From Dirofilaria immitis (Eukaryota > Nematoda > Chromadorea > Rhabditida > Onchocercidae): DNA of 64,000 nucleotides. Shown in pieces: positions 13,226 through 26,565 of this stretch. The notes below the pieces were generated by a model. The model had not been told where the DNA came from. It saw only the letters and a list, made by a program, of their open reading frames with translations, and searched no databases. A program made the translations under genes and the position numbers. Numbering within the stretch: the first letter of the stretch is position 1; each line of letters starts with the position of its first letter. The stretch is taken from the NCBI GenBank assembly GCA_024305405.1, contig JAKNDB010000109.1, positions 4,650,001 through 4,714,000 of the forward strand. The letters run 5' to 3'.

Positions 13226-16200
13226 TTAATTGTCATAATATACACTAAGCACATTGATCTCGCCCGTGGAAAAAGTCTGTGTCGAGGCATCACTGACTTG
13301 ACGCGGTGAAGGAACATTTGGAATGGTGATGTTGTTTACAGTCGGTGCCGCAATTCCTCTTCTTGTTGGTCTAAATGACGTCGTACCGTTAGGTTGCAAT
13401 ACTGCCGGTGGTGGTCGATTTGCATTCGGTATCAGTGCTTTAAGACATTTCTCCTCAAACAGTGTCAGCATATGCTTCGGTAACATGCCGTTCATCATAC
13501 GATACAATACTGTTACGAGACAATGTGCTTCCTCAACCACAGTCACTAGAAAATCCTCCGTTATCGGCCTCAGACCCCAACTGAAACAATCCTGCGACAA
13601 TATTTTTATTCCTTGGAAAAAGCATCATTATGAACAATTAATATCTTAAATATGAGAAATAACAAATTTCGAACCTTGGCGATTGAGTGAGTTTCCTGGG
13701 CGTCGCGTCTGACATCATGATTGACTGTGGATAATAAACCCTTTGAAGATTTAAAAACGACAGTGTACGCATATCCGTCAAAGCTTTACCAAACTTTTCA
13801 TGTTGCAATATTGCATGGGCTACCTGCTCAGAGAAAATTTTGAATACAAAAATTTTACGATTTTTTGACTTTTGAAGTCAACAAAAACTGCAGTCAGCAA
13901 ATACTTCATGTGACTCGTCCCTAATGAAATTATCTTACACTGTACAATACAAAACCATAGCTGACCTGCGTGTCGAAGATTTTTCTAAGATTGATGGCAT
14001 AACGATGAGCAAGCAAAGTGGCCACTCTCTTTGCATCATGAATAACCTGGAAAACTAAATATATGGGAGAAATTTTCGTGGGATTTATTACCTATGTTTA
14101 AGTTGATGATGACAAACAAGGTGGTAGTACAGCCCCTCTCCACCCCCACATGTTGGAAGAGTTACTCACTGATCTTGTCGATTTCACTGGTAGTCAAATC
14201 TAGAAGGTTATCCAGGTAAAAGATACTACTGTGGCTGTAGATATGTGGACGAAGTTGAAAATCTTGCCATGAAAAGACTTTGTAGGCTATTTGGTGTTAA
14301 ATTTGCAAATGTTCAACCTCATTCTGGTTCTCAGGCAAATCAAGCAGTGTTTGCTTCACTGCTTGATCCAGGTGATGTAATACTTGGTGGATGATCGATA
14401 ATTAGGACTAGACTACTTGGACTTCGTAGGTCGACATGAAATAACACCTTCTATGCTTGATTAAAATTTTTAGGACTTCAGTATTTTGTCATTTCCTAAA
14501 TATTCTAATATTAGGTCGAACCAAGATCTACAACCGAAAAAACGGCATACCTCAAGGGTAGTGTAATCCGTTCGCATTGAAAGGTCTGGGGTTCGGTCCC
14601 CATGATACCAGTTAGTGTTAATCAAAAATGATCCCTTCCGTATCATCAAATGATTAGATTGTATGAGGTTACATGAAACTTAATAAAAAGACATCCAAGG
14701 CTATAACGCATAAATGCAATGGAAAAAGTACAATAAAAATACCTTAATAATTTTCTCGGATTCTAAAATTTCCTTAACACCACTTTCCAACAATATGGTG
14801 TCACTATGAACAACGTCAAAAGCAATGATTTGTGTGGTCGTTGCCAATATGACCAAAGAGAGAAATTCTTCTCCTTGTACACCGAGGGTAACAGTCTTGA
14901 AATCAACACCGACGACTCTTTCTTCCATACTATCAATTTCAGCGTTTACCAATGACACTGATTCCTCAAAAATTCTTCCACCTATATATCATCAAGTTTC
15001 AAAATCCAAATATTGTAGCAACAATTATAAGTGTTACTGATCAGTCATTATTACTGAAGTTAAAAAAAGAGTAATAAAAATACTACTCAGAACCTGCGCA
15101 GGTTTCAAGGCTTTCACAAGATTGATTCGGCTGATAGCATTATGATTTAGATGACTACTATTATTTTCAAATTCTGAACTCTCAGTGGAACCGCTTTCCG
15201 AGCCATCTTCTGAAGCGCGATTCTTCACAAGCGAAACCTAAAAAGAAGCAAACTTTAGATGTAGAACTATAAAATACTTGAAGAAAATTTTGATGGAAAC
15301 AACTGTTTTGATAATCTTTGTTAACTAATCGCTTCATTTAAAAGCTAAAATATGCAGTGCAGCAGATAGCGAGTAAGACGAAAATTCTTGCATTTTTCAG
15401 ACGAAGAGTAATCAAAATTAAGAACAATTTTCTTTGCAGAAATAACCTTATTCGATCTTATGAAAAACACATTACGATTAAGCTTCAAAAACTGTAACAG
15501 TTCCTTAGGATTAGTTGCCACTTCTTGCCTAATAGTATGGGAAAAACGATCGCAAAATTTCTGATAGAATGCATCCATTGGTATCGGCTGTTCATCATTC
15601 TATAAATCAAGATTTCTATATTCACCATATTTGCACCCCAATAGTGCTATTTATGTACAGTGCTCTTATTTTCAGTTCTAAAAGCATAAGACGGCGTCTG
15701 AACTCTTTGACGCTTTGCATGAAAACACATTATAATTCCTCCAATGAACAAAAATTAACTATATCCAGATAACTCTTCAAAAATAAACCGCAAATGACCA
15801 TTATTTTTAATTGTTCTATAATAAACTGACAAATCACATTGTTTCAAAATATCTTAAAACAGTGAAGTTATACGTGAAAAAACCTGCTCTACGATAGATC
15901 TAAGATATTCGACGGCTGCTTGTTTGGCTTTAATACCAGCTAAGGGTTTTCCTTCATCATCCAACTCAATTCCAGCATTACTAGGTTCCGGCATATTTTT
16001 CAACCGAACACGATCTCCTTCAACCACAAAATGATCACTCTGCGATTGAAGAAACTCGCAGAAATCCTTTAGATGCCTACCAGATACCAGACGTACTTCA
16101 GGAGCCGCTTGTGAACGATGGCCGAGCAAACTTTTGATCTGTAAGTAAGTATATTTAAGTAGACAACTTAAATGATCAATTAAGAAAAATATAATAAAAT

Positions 16201-17123
16201 TTTTAATATTTCAAAATATATGTATGCCTAAACGTGAACAAATAAAAATTTAAATTCAATCTCGATAAACTACACTACATTTTTATAGCTGATATTAATA
16301 AATTATAGCTGATATTAATAATGAAAATGACTCGTTGTTACCAACGGAGAGCTTTTGCATTTACGAAAAAATCGTGTAGTAAACAAGACATTCCTGCAAC
16401 TCTGGCCCGAACTTCTGTAGTTTTGTTTCAAAAAACTGCACTGCTTCTTTTACATAATCACGGTTCCTAGCATTTGCTGTCGCTTGCAACAAAGGATTAT
16501 TTTTTACCGTCATATCACCGAATCCATTTAAGCAAACCTGAAAATGTCGAACTTTCCATGGAGATGTTTATAGTAAAACTACAATTAAATGGTTAGAGAA
16601 ATTAGAAATAAAGAAATAATAACACTGTTAAGCACGAACAAACCTAATTGACCATTTTCATTTACAGCTAAGTAAAGTAGTTTTTAAAAAATTGAGATCA
16701 ATGGACGAAGATTAGCAAAAAGCGGCAAGTGGTAAATATGGGCTAAATGGCTGCTAAGAAGGCATAAGTTCAACTAAGAATTATGCAAATTTTACTTCTT
16801 TATCATTAAAAAGAAAAATTATGAGGACTGACTTTGAACTTTAATGAATTTTGAGACAATTGTTTGGTTAACAAAACAGAACATACTATACTACACTACA
16901 CTGATTGATGATTTACCTGGTCACCTTCAACGGTGAAAAGAGAGGGATGTTGACTGAGGAAGTCTGTGAGACCTTCCTGTGTGGTACCAACCGCATCGCG
17001 CATTTCTGCCGTGAAACCGCGCGCACCAAACTGGCAGCTGAGATCATGGATTGTGCGTCGGCCATTCTTCTGCATTAGATGGTCCATGAAAAAGAGCAGT
17101 GCCATATTCTTTGCTTCGTCCAT
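13226..17123 (-). CDS. egal-1: Egalitarian homologue (3'-5' exonuclease-like, mRNA-localisation adaptor)
   Basis: In flies Egalitarian links localised mRNAs to Bicaudal-D and dynein in the cytoplasm; a worm orthologue exists. Exons in transcript order: 16917-17123, 16385-16537, 15884-16138, 15447-15599, 15094-15237, 14743-14981, 13966-14046, 13675-13823, 13226-13580; about 577 residues, apparently complete, with ATG at 17123. N-terminal modules are winged-helix-like repeats ending in FTVEGDQ and [10 protein letters not shown]. The exonuclease-like domain begins [15 protein letters not shown] (exon 6), continues [13 protein letters not shown] and IFDTQVAHA (exons 7-8), and includes [16 protein letters not shown]. 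The tail is low-complexity Thr/Pro/Ser/Asn. Motif I reads D-F-K where an active DEDD nuclease has D-x-E, and the second acidic residue expected after HD in motif II is absent, so catalysis is probably lost. Exon 6 needs one base restored in the run at 14968-14972. Intron 6 contains a bacterial gene fragment. Confidence 0.9.
14203..14394 (+). pseudogene. glyA: glyA (serine hydroxymethyltransferase) fragment of bacterial, probably Wolbachia, origin
   Basis: About 63 codons open from GAA 14203 to a TGA at 14392-14394, in intron 6 of the Egalitarian gene and on the opposite strand. The translation carries the bacterial GlyA signature: EGYPGKRYY, then [13 protein letters not shown], then [17 protein letters not shown] and [10 protein letters not shown]. 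Animal enzymes differ at this point (VNVQPYSGSPAN type), so it is not a spliced-out nematode SHMT exon. Only about 15% of the enzyme is present; the reading leaves GlyA similarity at both ends and no other part lies nearby, so it is a dead fragment. A short open stretch directly upstream (ATG 14150 to TAG 14203) could be more transferred DNA but I do not recognise it. Filarial nuclear genomes are known to carry Wolbachia insertions, which is the simplest source. Confidence 0.85.
14544..14610 (+). repeat. tRNA-like relic or tRNA-derived SINE head
   Basis: About 67 bases ending CATGATACCA. A good B-box/T-arm is present: TGGGGTTCGGTCCCCA at 14587-14602 folds as a T stem and loop. An A-box-like stretch (TACCTCAAGGGTAGTG) lies 35 bases upstream. 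The anticodon arm is poor and the acceptor stem pairs only partly, so it is unlikely to be a working tRNA. It lies 150 bp from the glyA fragment in the same intron. Confidence 0.45.
16283..16320. repeat. 20-bp tandem duplication
   Basis: TTATAGCTGATATTAATA repeated at a 20-bp spacing (16283 and 16303), in an intron of the Egalitarian gene. Confidence 0.85.
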
Positions 17124-20100
17124 CGTGTAATCACTGAACTTCTTTTTCTAAACTATAAATTCGATTTGTTTCAAAGTAATATCGTTTATTCATAAGCAGT
17201 AAATACGCAGGAATATCTGTATCGTGAATAAGATGAACTGAGACAAAAAAGCTATGCTTTTCAAAACATAGTAAGCGTATTCAAAAAAATCGTAAAAAGT
17301 AAACGAAAGATTGAATATTTTCATATTTGTAAAAGTGAACAATAATAACAGCATTACAAGTCAGAGAATTCATAAGTCGATTAGAAGAAACTTTGAGGAT
17401 GCAAATCGAAGAAAAACTTTTCGTAGAGAAGTGAGCAGAGAAATATCTTTCGCATTAGTTAAAAGTAATAACTGTGTATCATACAAGTTTGAACGATTTT
17501 ATATGGCCATTGATCCATTATTCCTGAATTTTTGGTTGATGAAGTTCAAAACAGAAATTTTCAAGTAGATGAAGTGCTCCATTAATTATTTCTTATGATG
17601 GAGAGATAAAAAGATATATAAAGTTAACTATGCGACGAGACGGGAAAAAGTTATGAGGAGAACTGATTTGGGAAAAATGTTAATAATGAAAATAGGATAA
17701 AATGTAATATTTATAGAGCTGACTTCTTCTGTAAAACCATGTCAATGTTAATATGGATTATTTATACAATTACAGATCTGAGCATACTCCAACTCAATTC
17801 AACAAGTGCAGATTAATTAGAACTTCTCGTCGAAGTCTAGACAGCAGTTCAGTTCTTATTTACATAAGTTTACATGATAATATCAAATCTTAATTTATAT
17901 TTCTCGATTTATGTCACAACTCCACTTCGACCTCAGACGCATCAACGAACAGAGTAACGATCAACTAATATGTTTATCACAGCTAACACATCGAAACACA
18001 CTATTTGGCTCTAAACATTTTTCAAAACTTTAGAATACCTTAAAGCAGCTAGCTACAAACAATGTTTGAATTATATGATCACAGAAACAAAAGTGACAGA
18101 CATGACGAAATTCAGGAACCCGAAGACTTCCACATCCCTTCAAACACTGTTGGCAAATACTTTGTACAGATAATTTGAAAATATTATTTGGTATTTATGG
18201 TACTGATAATGAAATCAGAAGCATCTATTTCCAATATTTAATTGGAATTGCCACTATAGACAAATACTATAAAAGTTTTCTACTAATAATGCAAAAATAT
18301 ACTGCTTAAATAACCAGTTACTGGTTAATAGTTACTTCAATAAAAGTAATAAAAAAGAAAAAGCAATAAAACTAATGTATTCCTCTATAAAAGCAATATT
18401 TAAACTGATTATTTTGCAAGAACGAAATATATAACAAAACCTAAAAATGACTGATAAAGTATAATGACAAGGATTAATTGACAAACTTAATCGAGCAAAA
18501 CGATACGTGTATCTGCATGTGTATTATGACTATCTTAAATGAAACATGTATCCAAATTTCAGTATATTCTTTGCAAATAATGTCTTGTTATTGCAATGGA
18601 ATTAAAAATAAAAAAAAAAAGCAAACAGAATTTGCAATTCATATCCTCACGACTAAATCCTTCATCCCAGGCACAAAATAAAATTAAACTCATTACCTCA
18701 GAAGTGATTTCTTCGAAATCCACTACAAAGATGTTCTGGAAAATTTTCATCGATAGTGTCCTTTGCAAAAAAGCCGAGCATTGAAAACAGATTAGTGGCA
18801 TACATCAACTGTCAATTACAAAATTAAATCGATAAAGGCATTTATCAATTCCCACGTCTGACAAATTGCCACTTCATTATTTATCCTGAGGAAAACTGCA
18901 ATATTTCAAAATTACAGGAAACTGAAGACAGTAAACACTTCGTTCTAACAACGAAACAATACTTCCGAGAAAGCAATAGTGTAAAATAGTCTGTGCAAAT
19001 TCGATGTATTTCTGGCATATTCTCCAAATCTTTAATTGTATAACAATACATGCAAATTAATTGAGTTTTAAATTTGCAGAACTCCTAAGCACAAACAAAA
19101 TAGGATTGAATATACCAATAACATCCGAGAAAAAAGGAAGTGCAAGTGAAGCCTACAAGCACCATATTAAACGATTTGTGAACATGATAATGACCCAAAC
19201 GACATCGCCTTTTCCGCGTAGCGATTTATTGGATTACTTGCATATTAGTTGAAAACTTAACGGAACTTTTGTAAGCCATTCACAAGCTTACTCATATTTT
19301 TCTAACGGCTCAATACACTAAAAATTTCATATCATTTAACTTAATGATGTTAACAGTAGTTCCGTTCTGCTGAGAGTTTGAACAATATTAAAGGGTAATC
19401 CGTAAATAAAGCTTTGTCTTCCTGGAATTTGTTTGTAGGTTAAAACAGTTATTTCACTGGTTATCTGAATTATTGTGGATTGCTAAAGAAACGATATAAA
19501 GTACTTTCAAGTGCTGCGGTTTTCCAAATTCCTGTAGCTTTCAAGATGATACACACGTTTCCTAATTAATAAGTACTAACTTATCTTCTATACGCGACAC
19601 GTGGAAACTTATTCACATGATCTGCAGAATTTTTAGAAAGAAGAGAAGTTAGTGCTTATGTTCTTTTTAAAATTCATTTACCTCTTTCGAATCTTTACCT
19701 CTTTCAAAAACAAACATCTAAAAAGATCGTCTGCACTAGAACTGGTAAATCAACAGTTACATAATACAAATCTCAAGAGAAATTTTATAACAACATCATC
19801 TAAACATCACGTTTATGAGAAAAGACAGCGTATATGAAAAATGTTCCGTTAAAATATGCTAACATTCCGGATGAATTATTTCATGATGTTTGCAACTTTA
19901 TAGAACCATCGTTACTTATCATTATCAATGAGAATGTAATTGTCACCTTTTCAATCCACATCAAACTTGGAAATTACGTTCAGAATTTTATGTGCTAAAT
20001 TACAGCAGGAAATTTATGCCAAATTGCAATGAGGAAGACATATATATTCTTACTCTATACTCAAGACAAAAGTTCAGGAAACACTGAACAAAATATTCAA

Positions 20101-23100
20101 GGAAGGAGTGATATTTATGAACAACATAGTAATCGTTTAACTTTGACAGGTCAGACAGGATATAATATGAATTCAGAGGAATTAGACGGTAGAGAGTCGG
20201 AAGTTAAATTTTAAAATGGGTTTAACATTTGTTTTAGATATCATAGACGTTATGCACGTAACCTCTGCCACCATAAAGTGTTACAGATAAAAATTTTTTT
20301 TCATTTTGTATATTCCTATCGTCCATCAAAGGAGAAAGTTTCATGTAATAAGCTATTACAAAGATTTTTCGATTATTTGAAAGAGGAAGACATTATATTA
20401 TTCAGTTGCATAGGTCTTCAAAAAGCAAATAAGAAAAGGATTCTTCTCAGTCAATAGTTTGGCTCCATCACTTCGAAATATTCAATACTCATATAGAATT
20501 TTTGTTCAATGATTTAATTACAAAAAAACGGAATGGAGACTAGAACGTAGCAACACCCATTTTTTAAAATAATATTAGAATGTTAGAAACACATCATCGA
20601 TGGATAAGAGCATAAAGTCAGAAATTTTTACTGTTTTTTAGGGCTAAAATCTTCCCATTTCTGCTCCAAATACTTGTCTGATAATAATGGCCTAATGTAC
20701 AACTTAACAGAAATAATACTAATATATCTTTTTTCTTGGAATGAGATGCATTATATACATAGTGCCCTGATTTCACTCAAAGTAAATGAATACACAGGTG
20801 AATATAAATAGGAGACATTTAGATAAGCAACATGAAGAAAAATAGTGGCATATAGAATAGTAAGAACAATAATGTCAGTCAAGGATCGCAAAAGCAAACG
20901 AAAACCGTATTCACAGAGAAAAAGAAAAGGTGAAATAAATCAGCAACAGAGAAAAGTGAAACAAACACCTAGGGACAAGTTTGAATGCGTTGGAAATGCG
21001 GCAGAGTACACATAAGCGGAACAGGTAGTTTAAAATTTATTGATAACGAATGAATCATAGTTTTGGAAAGTGAAGGACCTCTCCACGTCGTAATGAATCG
21101 TCAGAACACGAAAGTAATATGTGGAAATAGTGACTCTACACAAGACGTGTGATAAAATCAGTAGAAACCGTGAAACACGAAATTCTTATATCAGGAATGT
21201 TAAGATATTAGATTCAGAATGGTACTAAAAACGACGACCGTGATGCTCAGCGAAGCAAACTCTATTATCGCCATTTCTTTTAGCTCTATCATCCCAGAAG
21301 TACAGAAACCAAATAAGCTTTCAAAATCCCACGTAAATGATAGGATTTGTGTGTGTTATTAAAAGTATTAGAATATTAATATAATATATACTATACATGT
21401 TTACAGCTGTAATGTATCAGGTGATGTGCGTTTGGATTACGAAATGAGTCCCAACTCGAAGCACAATGGATAGCTCCACAAGTTTTTATATATATATTTC
21501 CTTAATTATATGCACTTACTCTCAGTGCTTTCCCCGCTGGTCACTGGACATTGACTGTCTTCGGCAATAATTGTTACTGATAATTCTCGACATGAAAAGA
21601 CCATAAGAACTTCTAAGCAATTAAAGCAAATCTAAGGTACCTAGAGACGAGCTGTATCGAATTTTTTACTCTTCCAATTTTTTCCTTCATTAAGTTGATC
21701 AAGTTCTGTTTTCGATTGTGCCAAAAGTTGATGACGTGTATTCGATTGCCTCTCTCCATTTTTCCAAAGTCATCATTATGTTTTCAAATATGAAGTTGAT
21801 TATGGCGTGGAGATTCAGTCTTCCAAGATTTATTTCGTTTCAGCGATAGTGACGGAGCTTAAAACAGTCAAACTCGTGAAAGTAATTGTTTAATTTCGCG
21901 TAAAATGCTATACTTGGAACAAGTTAAATGATATTATTCCCATCTTCAAGAAATATACTTCACGCTAATTGACACGAAGAAGCTATAGTGCTGAATATTT
22001 TGAATATATCGCTTACTTGAAATCTAAGGTTCACCCAAAACGGTAGGAGAGTAATCATTAGAGTGGCAAGATTTTATTAAAATTGAAACTCGTTCAAGTC
22101 GGTTATGTTTCGAATGTACTTTATAAGCGTACTATACTTGATAACAAACACTTGTAATATGTCACTGATGAATACAGTATAGAAAAATTAATATTTTGAT
22201 ATATTTGATTATCTTCCTTTACTCTAACTCCTTACTGAATGCTTACAGTGGAAGATTAGTAGACTACTGGAAAAACTGCCAAAATTTTCTTAATAATCGA
22301 ACGATCACCAAAAAAAATCCAGATTCAAATTCAGTATCAATGTTAATTATGGGAAAAAAAAGAAACGACCACATGCATTAAGATATTGTAACATCCTGAA
22401 AATAAACAGCAAAACGATTATTAAAGGGATATTTGCCACACCAATGTATTCAGTCAAGTTAATGAAATAAAAATCTACAAGAGAATGAAAAAGATTTTTA
22501 TGAACGCAGTAATTTATTACTAAATTGATATTAGTCGTTATGACTCCCTCATCACATCATCAGCGCATAGCCTTTCTTCATCATTACAGTCCTTTCTCAC
22601 TCCATTCAAGTAAGATTCCAGTTGATTTTTTTCCTACTTTAGACATGACAAGTTCACAGTTTCATAGTGAGCCTTAATTTTTTTTTAATGTTAGCATTTA
22701 AATGACTATTAGCAGTCGGCGAGGTCAATTACTATTGCATAAAAGTGTTTTAGATACCAAGTCCTAATACACATTCTGAAAGCAGTAACGTGCGTTGCTA
22801 TTTCAAGTTTTTCTTGCATAATTTTTATAGGTCCAAAGGCTTTGCATTATTTGGTTGAAACACGTAGCTAAAAAGGCAGTAGCACTGTACACCATCTCGC
22901 TCTTCCCTATAGCATAGCATAACGATATTTTCTGTTCGGATAATGATTTATGGAAATACTGAACATTTGGTATTCCTCCTTATTCGATTATTTCGCAAAA
23001 AAAAAAATTTAAAAAAATAAGGGAAAAAGCATACGATGTTTTTGATTTATGTGATGTTTCAAAGACCCATTGCTCTATTCACCACACACTGAGCGGATAA

Positions 23101-26100
23101 AAGTACGATGACTGTAAACTACATGAAGGACACGATGTAACGATAAGGATAAATGCATAAAAGCAATAATGACACATTAGACTGGACAATTTTATTCATC
23201 AGAATTTATGAATTAAAAATTTAATGATATTTTTGATCAAATCGCTAATATAGCTTCATCCTTGCTAGCTTCATTCAGTTCGTCAATTTTCCCGCATCTG
23301 ATTTTCTGGCGCCTAGGAAAAAGGTTTATAGTCAAAATCAATTGTCGAATGATGGTTTGGGGAAATATCATCTTTTCGAAGTGTTTGAGCATGACACAGT
23401 TAAAGAATACGTAAGTCTGCTTAGGACTTAATGATGAAACAGGATACGATAATTATTAAAAAGATCTCGTACTATGGATGGCTTTTTCCCTTCGTTTTCT
23501 CTCAAATAAAATTAATAGCATCTACTTCATCCTTTTTCCAATCATTCAAGTTTAATGATTTTGGATAAATATTTAACTTGTGATCTTGTATACAGATATT
23601 ATCACTATTAATTTTTAAATCCTTCTAAACCACTACAAGGATAAGAAAATTTCACAACGCAGTGAGAAACATTCGGTTTTCTCATCGTTAATTTTAATGC
23701 TAAAATTCGCAGAAGACAAAAAGTACGGCATTATCGGAATATCGTTCTGACCTCAAAACAAAACAGTGCTTAGAATCACATAACAGAACATTCAAAACGC
23801 AGTAAAATAAAATTTAATGATGATGCTTACATATAAAAAATATACAATCAATGAAAACAACCCCGAAAGGACCTTTTTAATCACTACTTCTTGCCCTGTT
23901 ATATTATCTATGCCGAATAGACGTGCTCTGGATAGCAAAAGAAAAATGAAAGCAGCAAACAAGAAAGTCAGTAATTTTTAGTAACTTATTTTCGCTTAAA
24001 AATTTTCCTCTAGGCGCAAATTGAAATGGTTACCAATCACAGAAATTCGGTTTGTTAAATGTATCATGAATAGATACTAAATGAAGTTTCATTAAATAAA
24101 AGTAAAAAGCACTGAAACTCTCCAATGAAATGACAACTTTAAAAAGAATCAGTATGTAAGTCGACAATTGCCTATCGGACAAATAAAAATTTCGACAACA
24201 CTAACCAACAACAGCGGCCGCACATTCAATTGAACATTAGTAAATTCTGGTCGAAATATCAATAATGCAGGGAGCTACTGAACTGATCATTCCAGATCCT
24301 CTCTAAAATCATACACCTGGAAATAACGACAGAATCTCGCCAAGCTCACTAACAAGTCATCCATCATTGGTTTGCTCTTGTCGTAGATTGCTCCTGTTAT
24401 TATTAGGATGTAAATGAAACAAAGGAAATTATTTATAACTAAGAAGTTGTTTTCTATCTTTTGATTGGTACCAGATGATATTGGTGAATGACATCTGAGA
24501 GAAAGTACTTGACCAACTATTTCGCCCCGAAATAAGTATGCAAGCAATGCAAGCGGGCGACATCGGAATTTACTCAGGAAATGAGAAAGAAAATATAAAT
24601 GAGCTTAACTCTATCGATCTGTCACATTTCTATTAGGTAGTCACCACCTAAGCAACTCTAATTTTTTCAGTTATTCCAAATTTTCAAAACCACCGCAACT
24701 GTGCTATCGAATCTCATATAACGCGGAATAATCAAAATTTCATCAAAAGTAGCAAGTTAGTTGAATGGCTTAACTAGTTCTGGATGTTCATCAAACAGGT
24801 TCATAGTCATTATCAGTTAAAGGTATAAATCAGTAGTTCTAATTTTTGCAATAGCTTAAAAATACAAAACTAACAAACAATTTAACAATGGAACGGAGCG
24901 AAGCAAAAAGTCAAGGAATATATGTATCAAAAACGTCACCATGAAAACTTTTACCAATGCACATTCATAAAAGGAGCTACATCTGTGAGCCATTAATGGA
25001 AAAATGGAATCTGATCTTGGCGTAAATTATTAAATCTATGCTGTTCATATTCCTCTATAGTAACAATAAATCGATATAAAAAAGTAAGAGACAGAGTAGA
25101 AAAGACATATCACATTTACGCTCACGGTAAATGCATATTCCATGACATTAGATTTTATTTTTACATATGGAACTAATTTCAATTAATTCAATCGATGCAC
25201 AAATGATCACAACATCATTATAGTATCATACCGTACTCCAAATTCTAGCAACTGTTAAAATCAAAATCTTATTATCTCAGTAATATTCTATTATATTTTG
25301 TTCAATTTCATGACATATACGATAACAAAGCAGTTGAGCTAATAAAAGATTTTTGATAATACAAATGCCAAACATCGTTAATGACAACTGTTTATTCGCT
25401 CTACAAGTCAAGTTATAGCAGGGAAGAATATCACATCCACCTTATAGAATAAAACACCATCCATACACTTACGTAAATTGCTGCGAATAGCGAAAATGTG
25501 TGTAGCGCACTTTCTAACTGTTTGAAACGAAACCCACAGAAAAGTAATCATTCATGCAACATCCGTACACGCATAGTTACAGATTAGGGTAAGTTATCAC
25601 GATAGTGATCAGTGACAACGAGTGCACCACAATGCAAAACTATGTGACGATAGTGATCAGTGACAACGAGTGCACCACAATGCAAACTATGGTCGCCATC
25701 ATTCCTGTCCGTTGCAGACTGAATGCGCACGTCTCGAATTCGTTCTAGAATGTTCCTCGCCCAGTTCTCTTTCTGCATCTTTGTTCTCTTTCTCTACTGT
25801 AGCAGACACTTTGGTAGCTCTTCATAATGTGAGCGAAAGAGTGGGGAAGCACCGGGAAATTCGGCTGCAAATGTCATATAATGTTCTTGCGGTTTTCCTT
25901 CCTATTAGGTTTATACCGAAGTCATGTCTCTTTCAGCGCTGCAAAGTTTGGTGGACAGAGATTTGATCCAACGTACGAGAGACAAAGCCAACTTGTGTTA
26001 CAAATCTAACACTGAACATTTTGATCTCGAGAGGGTTGACGACAATAAGTGATGGTAGAATACTGAATATAATTAGGACAGAAGTCTGATTTAAAATTAC

Positions 26101-26565
26101 ATGAAAAATCGTTGGTAAGTAAGAATCATTATCCCAGGATATACACATATGCATGCTAATTATTAAGTCAACCTGTTGCTCGCAAAACTTTCCTTGTGGT
26201 TGCTATTTCGTCAGTTTAATAACGCTCTCTGAATTGGAGTGTTTTACAAATTATATCGTTGTATAACATTATTGCAGTTCTACTATTGTTTTTTGTTTTC
26301 TATCACTGTACAGGTTCAATGCTTTGCATGTTGCGATTTGCTATTATTTTTCGAATAGCGGTGTTTTTCTTTCTGTGTTTAAGTCTTTGAACTTCCCTAA
26401 AATTTACTCGTAGAAGAAATTATCATGCTCCAAAGATCATCATTATCATTTGATCGTATGCGATGTTCATTTTCTCTTATCATTATCATCATTATTGACG
26501 TTTGTTTTGTACTGTGATCAATCGAGACTTCTTTTCGTCGCTTACTGCATTTCAGTTATGATAAT
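17124..26565. other. long stretch without an assembled gene; isolated exon-like segments
   Basis: I could not build any gene here. Segments with coding-like composition flanked by plausible splice signals are: 19080-19252 (+), acceptor AAATTTGCAG, open to TGA, peptide including RSDLLDYLHIS; 24317-24393 (-), between a CAG acceptor and a GTGTAT donor, peptide including KPMMDDLLVSLARFCRYFQ, with open sequence continuing up to 24545; 21520-21612 (-), with a GTAAGT donor, though the plus strand there also has a good acceptor; and a minus-strand segment near 18.70-18.82 kb. None matches a family I recognise, and the strands conflict, so at most some belong to real genes. A 48-bp repeat lies at 25599-25693. 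Confidence 0.3.
25599..25693. repeat. 48-bp tandem duplication
   Basis: Two adjacent copies (25599-25646 and 25647-25693) of a unit beginning ACGATAGTGATCAGTGAC. They differ only in the length of an A run (GCAAAAC against GCAAAC). Confidence 0.9.

Noticed and set aside
14203..14394. Nematode's own serine hydroxymethyltransferase exon
   Set aside because: The [16 protein letters not shown] wording is bacterial; animal SHMT differs here, and there are no splice signals or further exons.
25584..25778. Minus-strand open frame starting MQKENWARNILER
   Set aside because: Half of it is the translated 48-bp tandem repeat, with no donor site and no homology seen.
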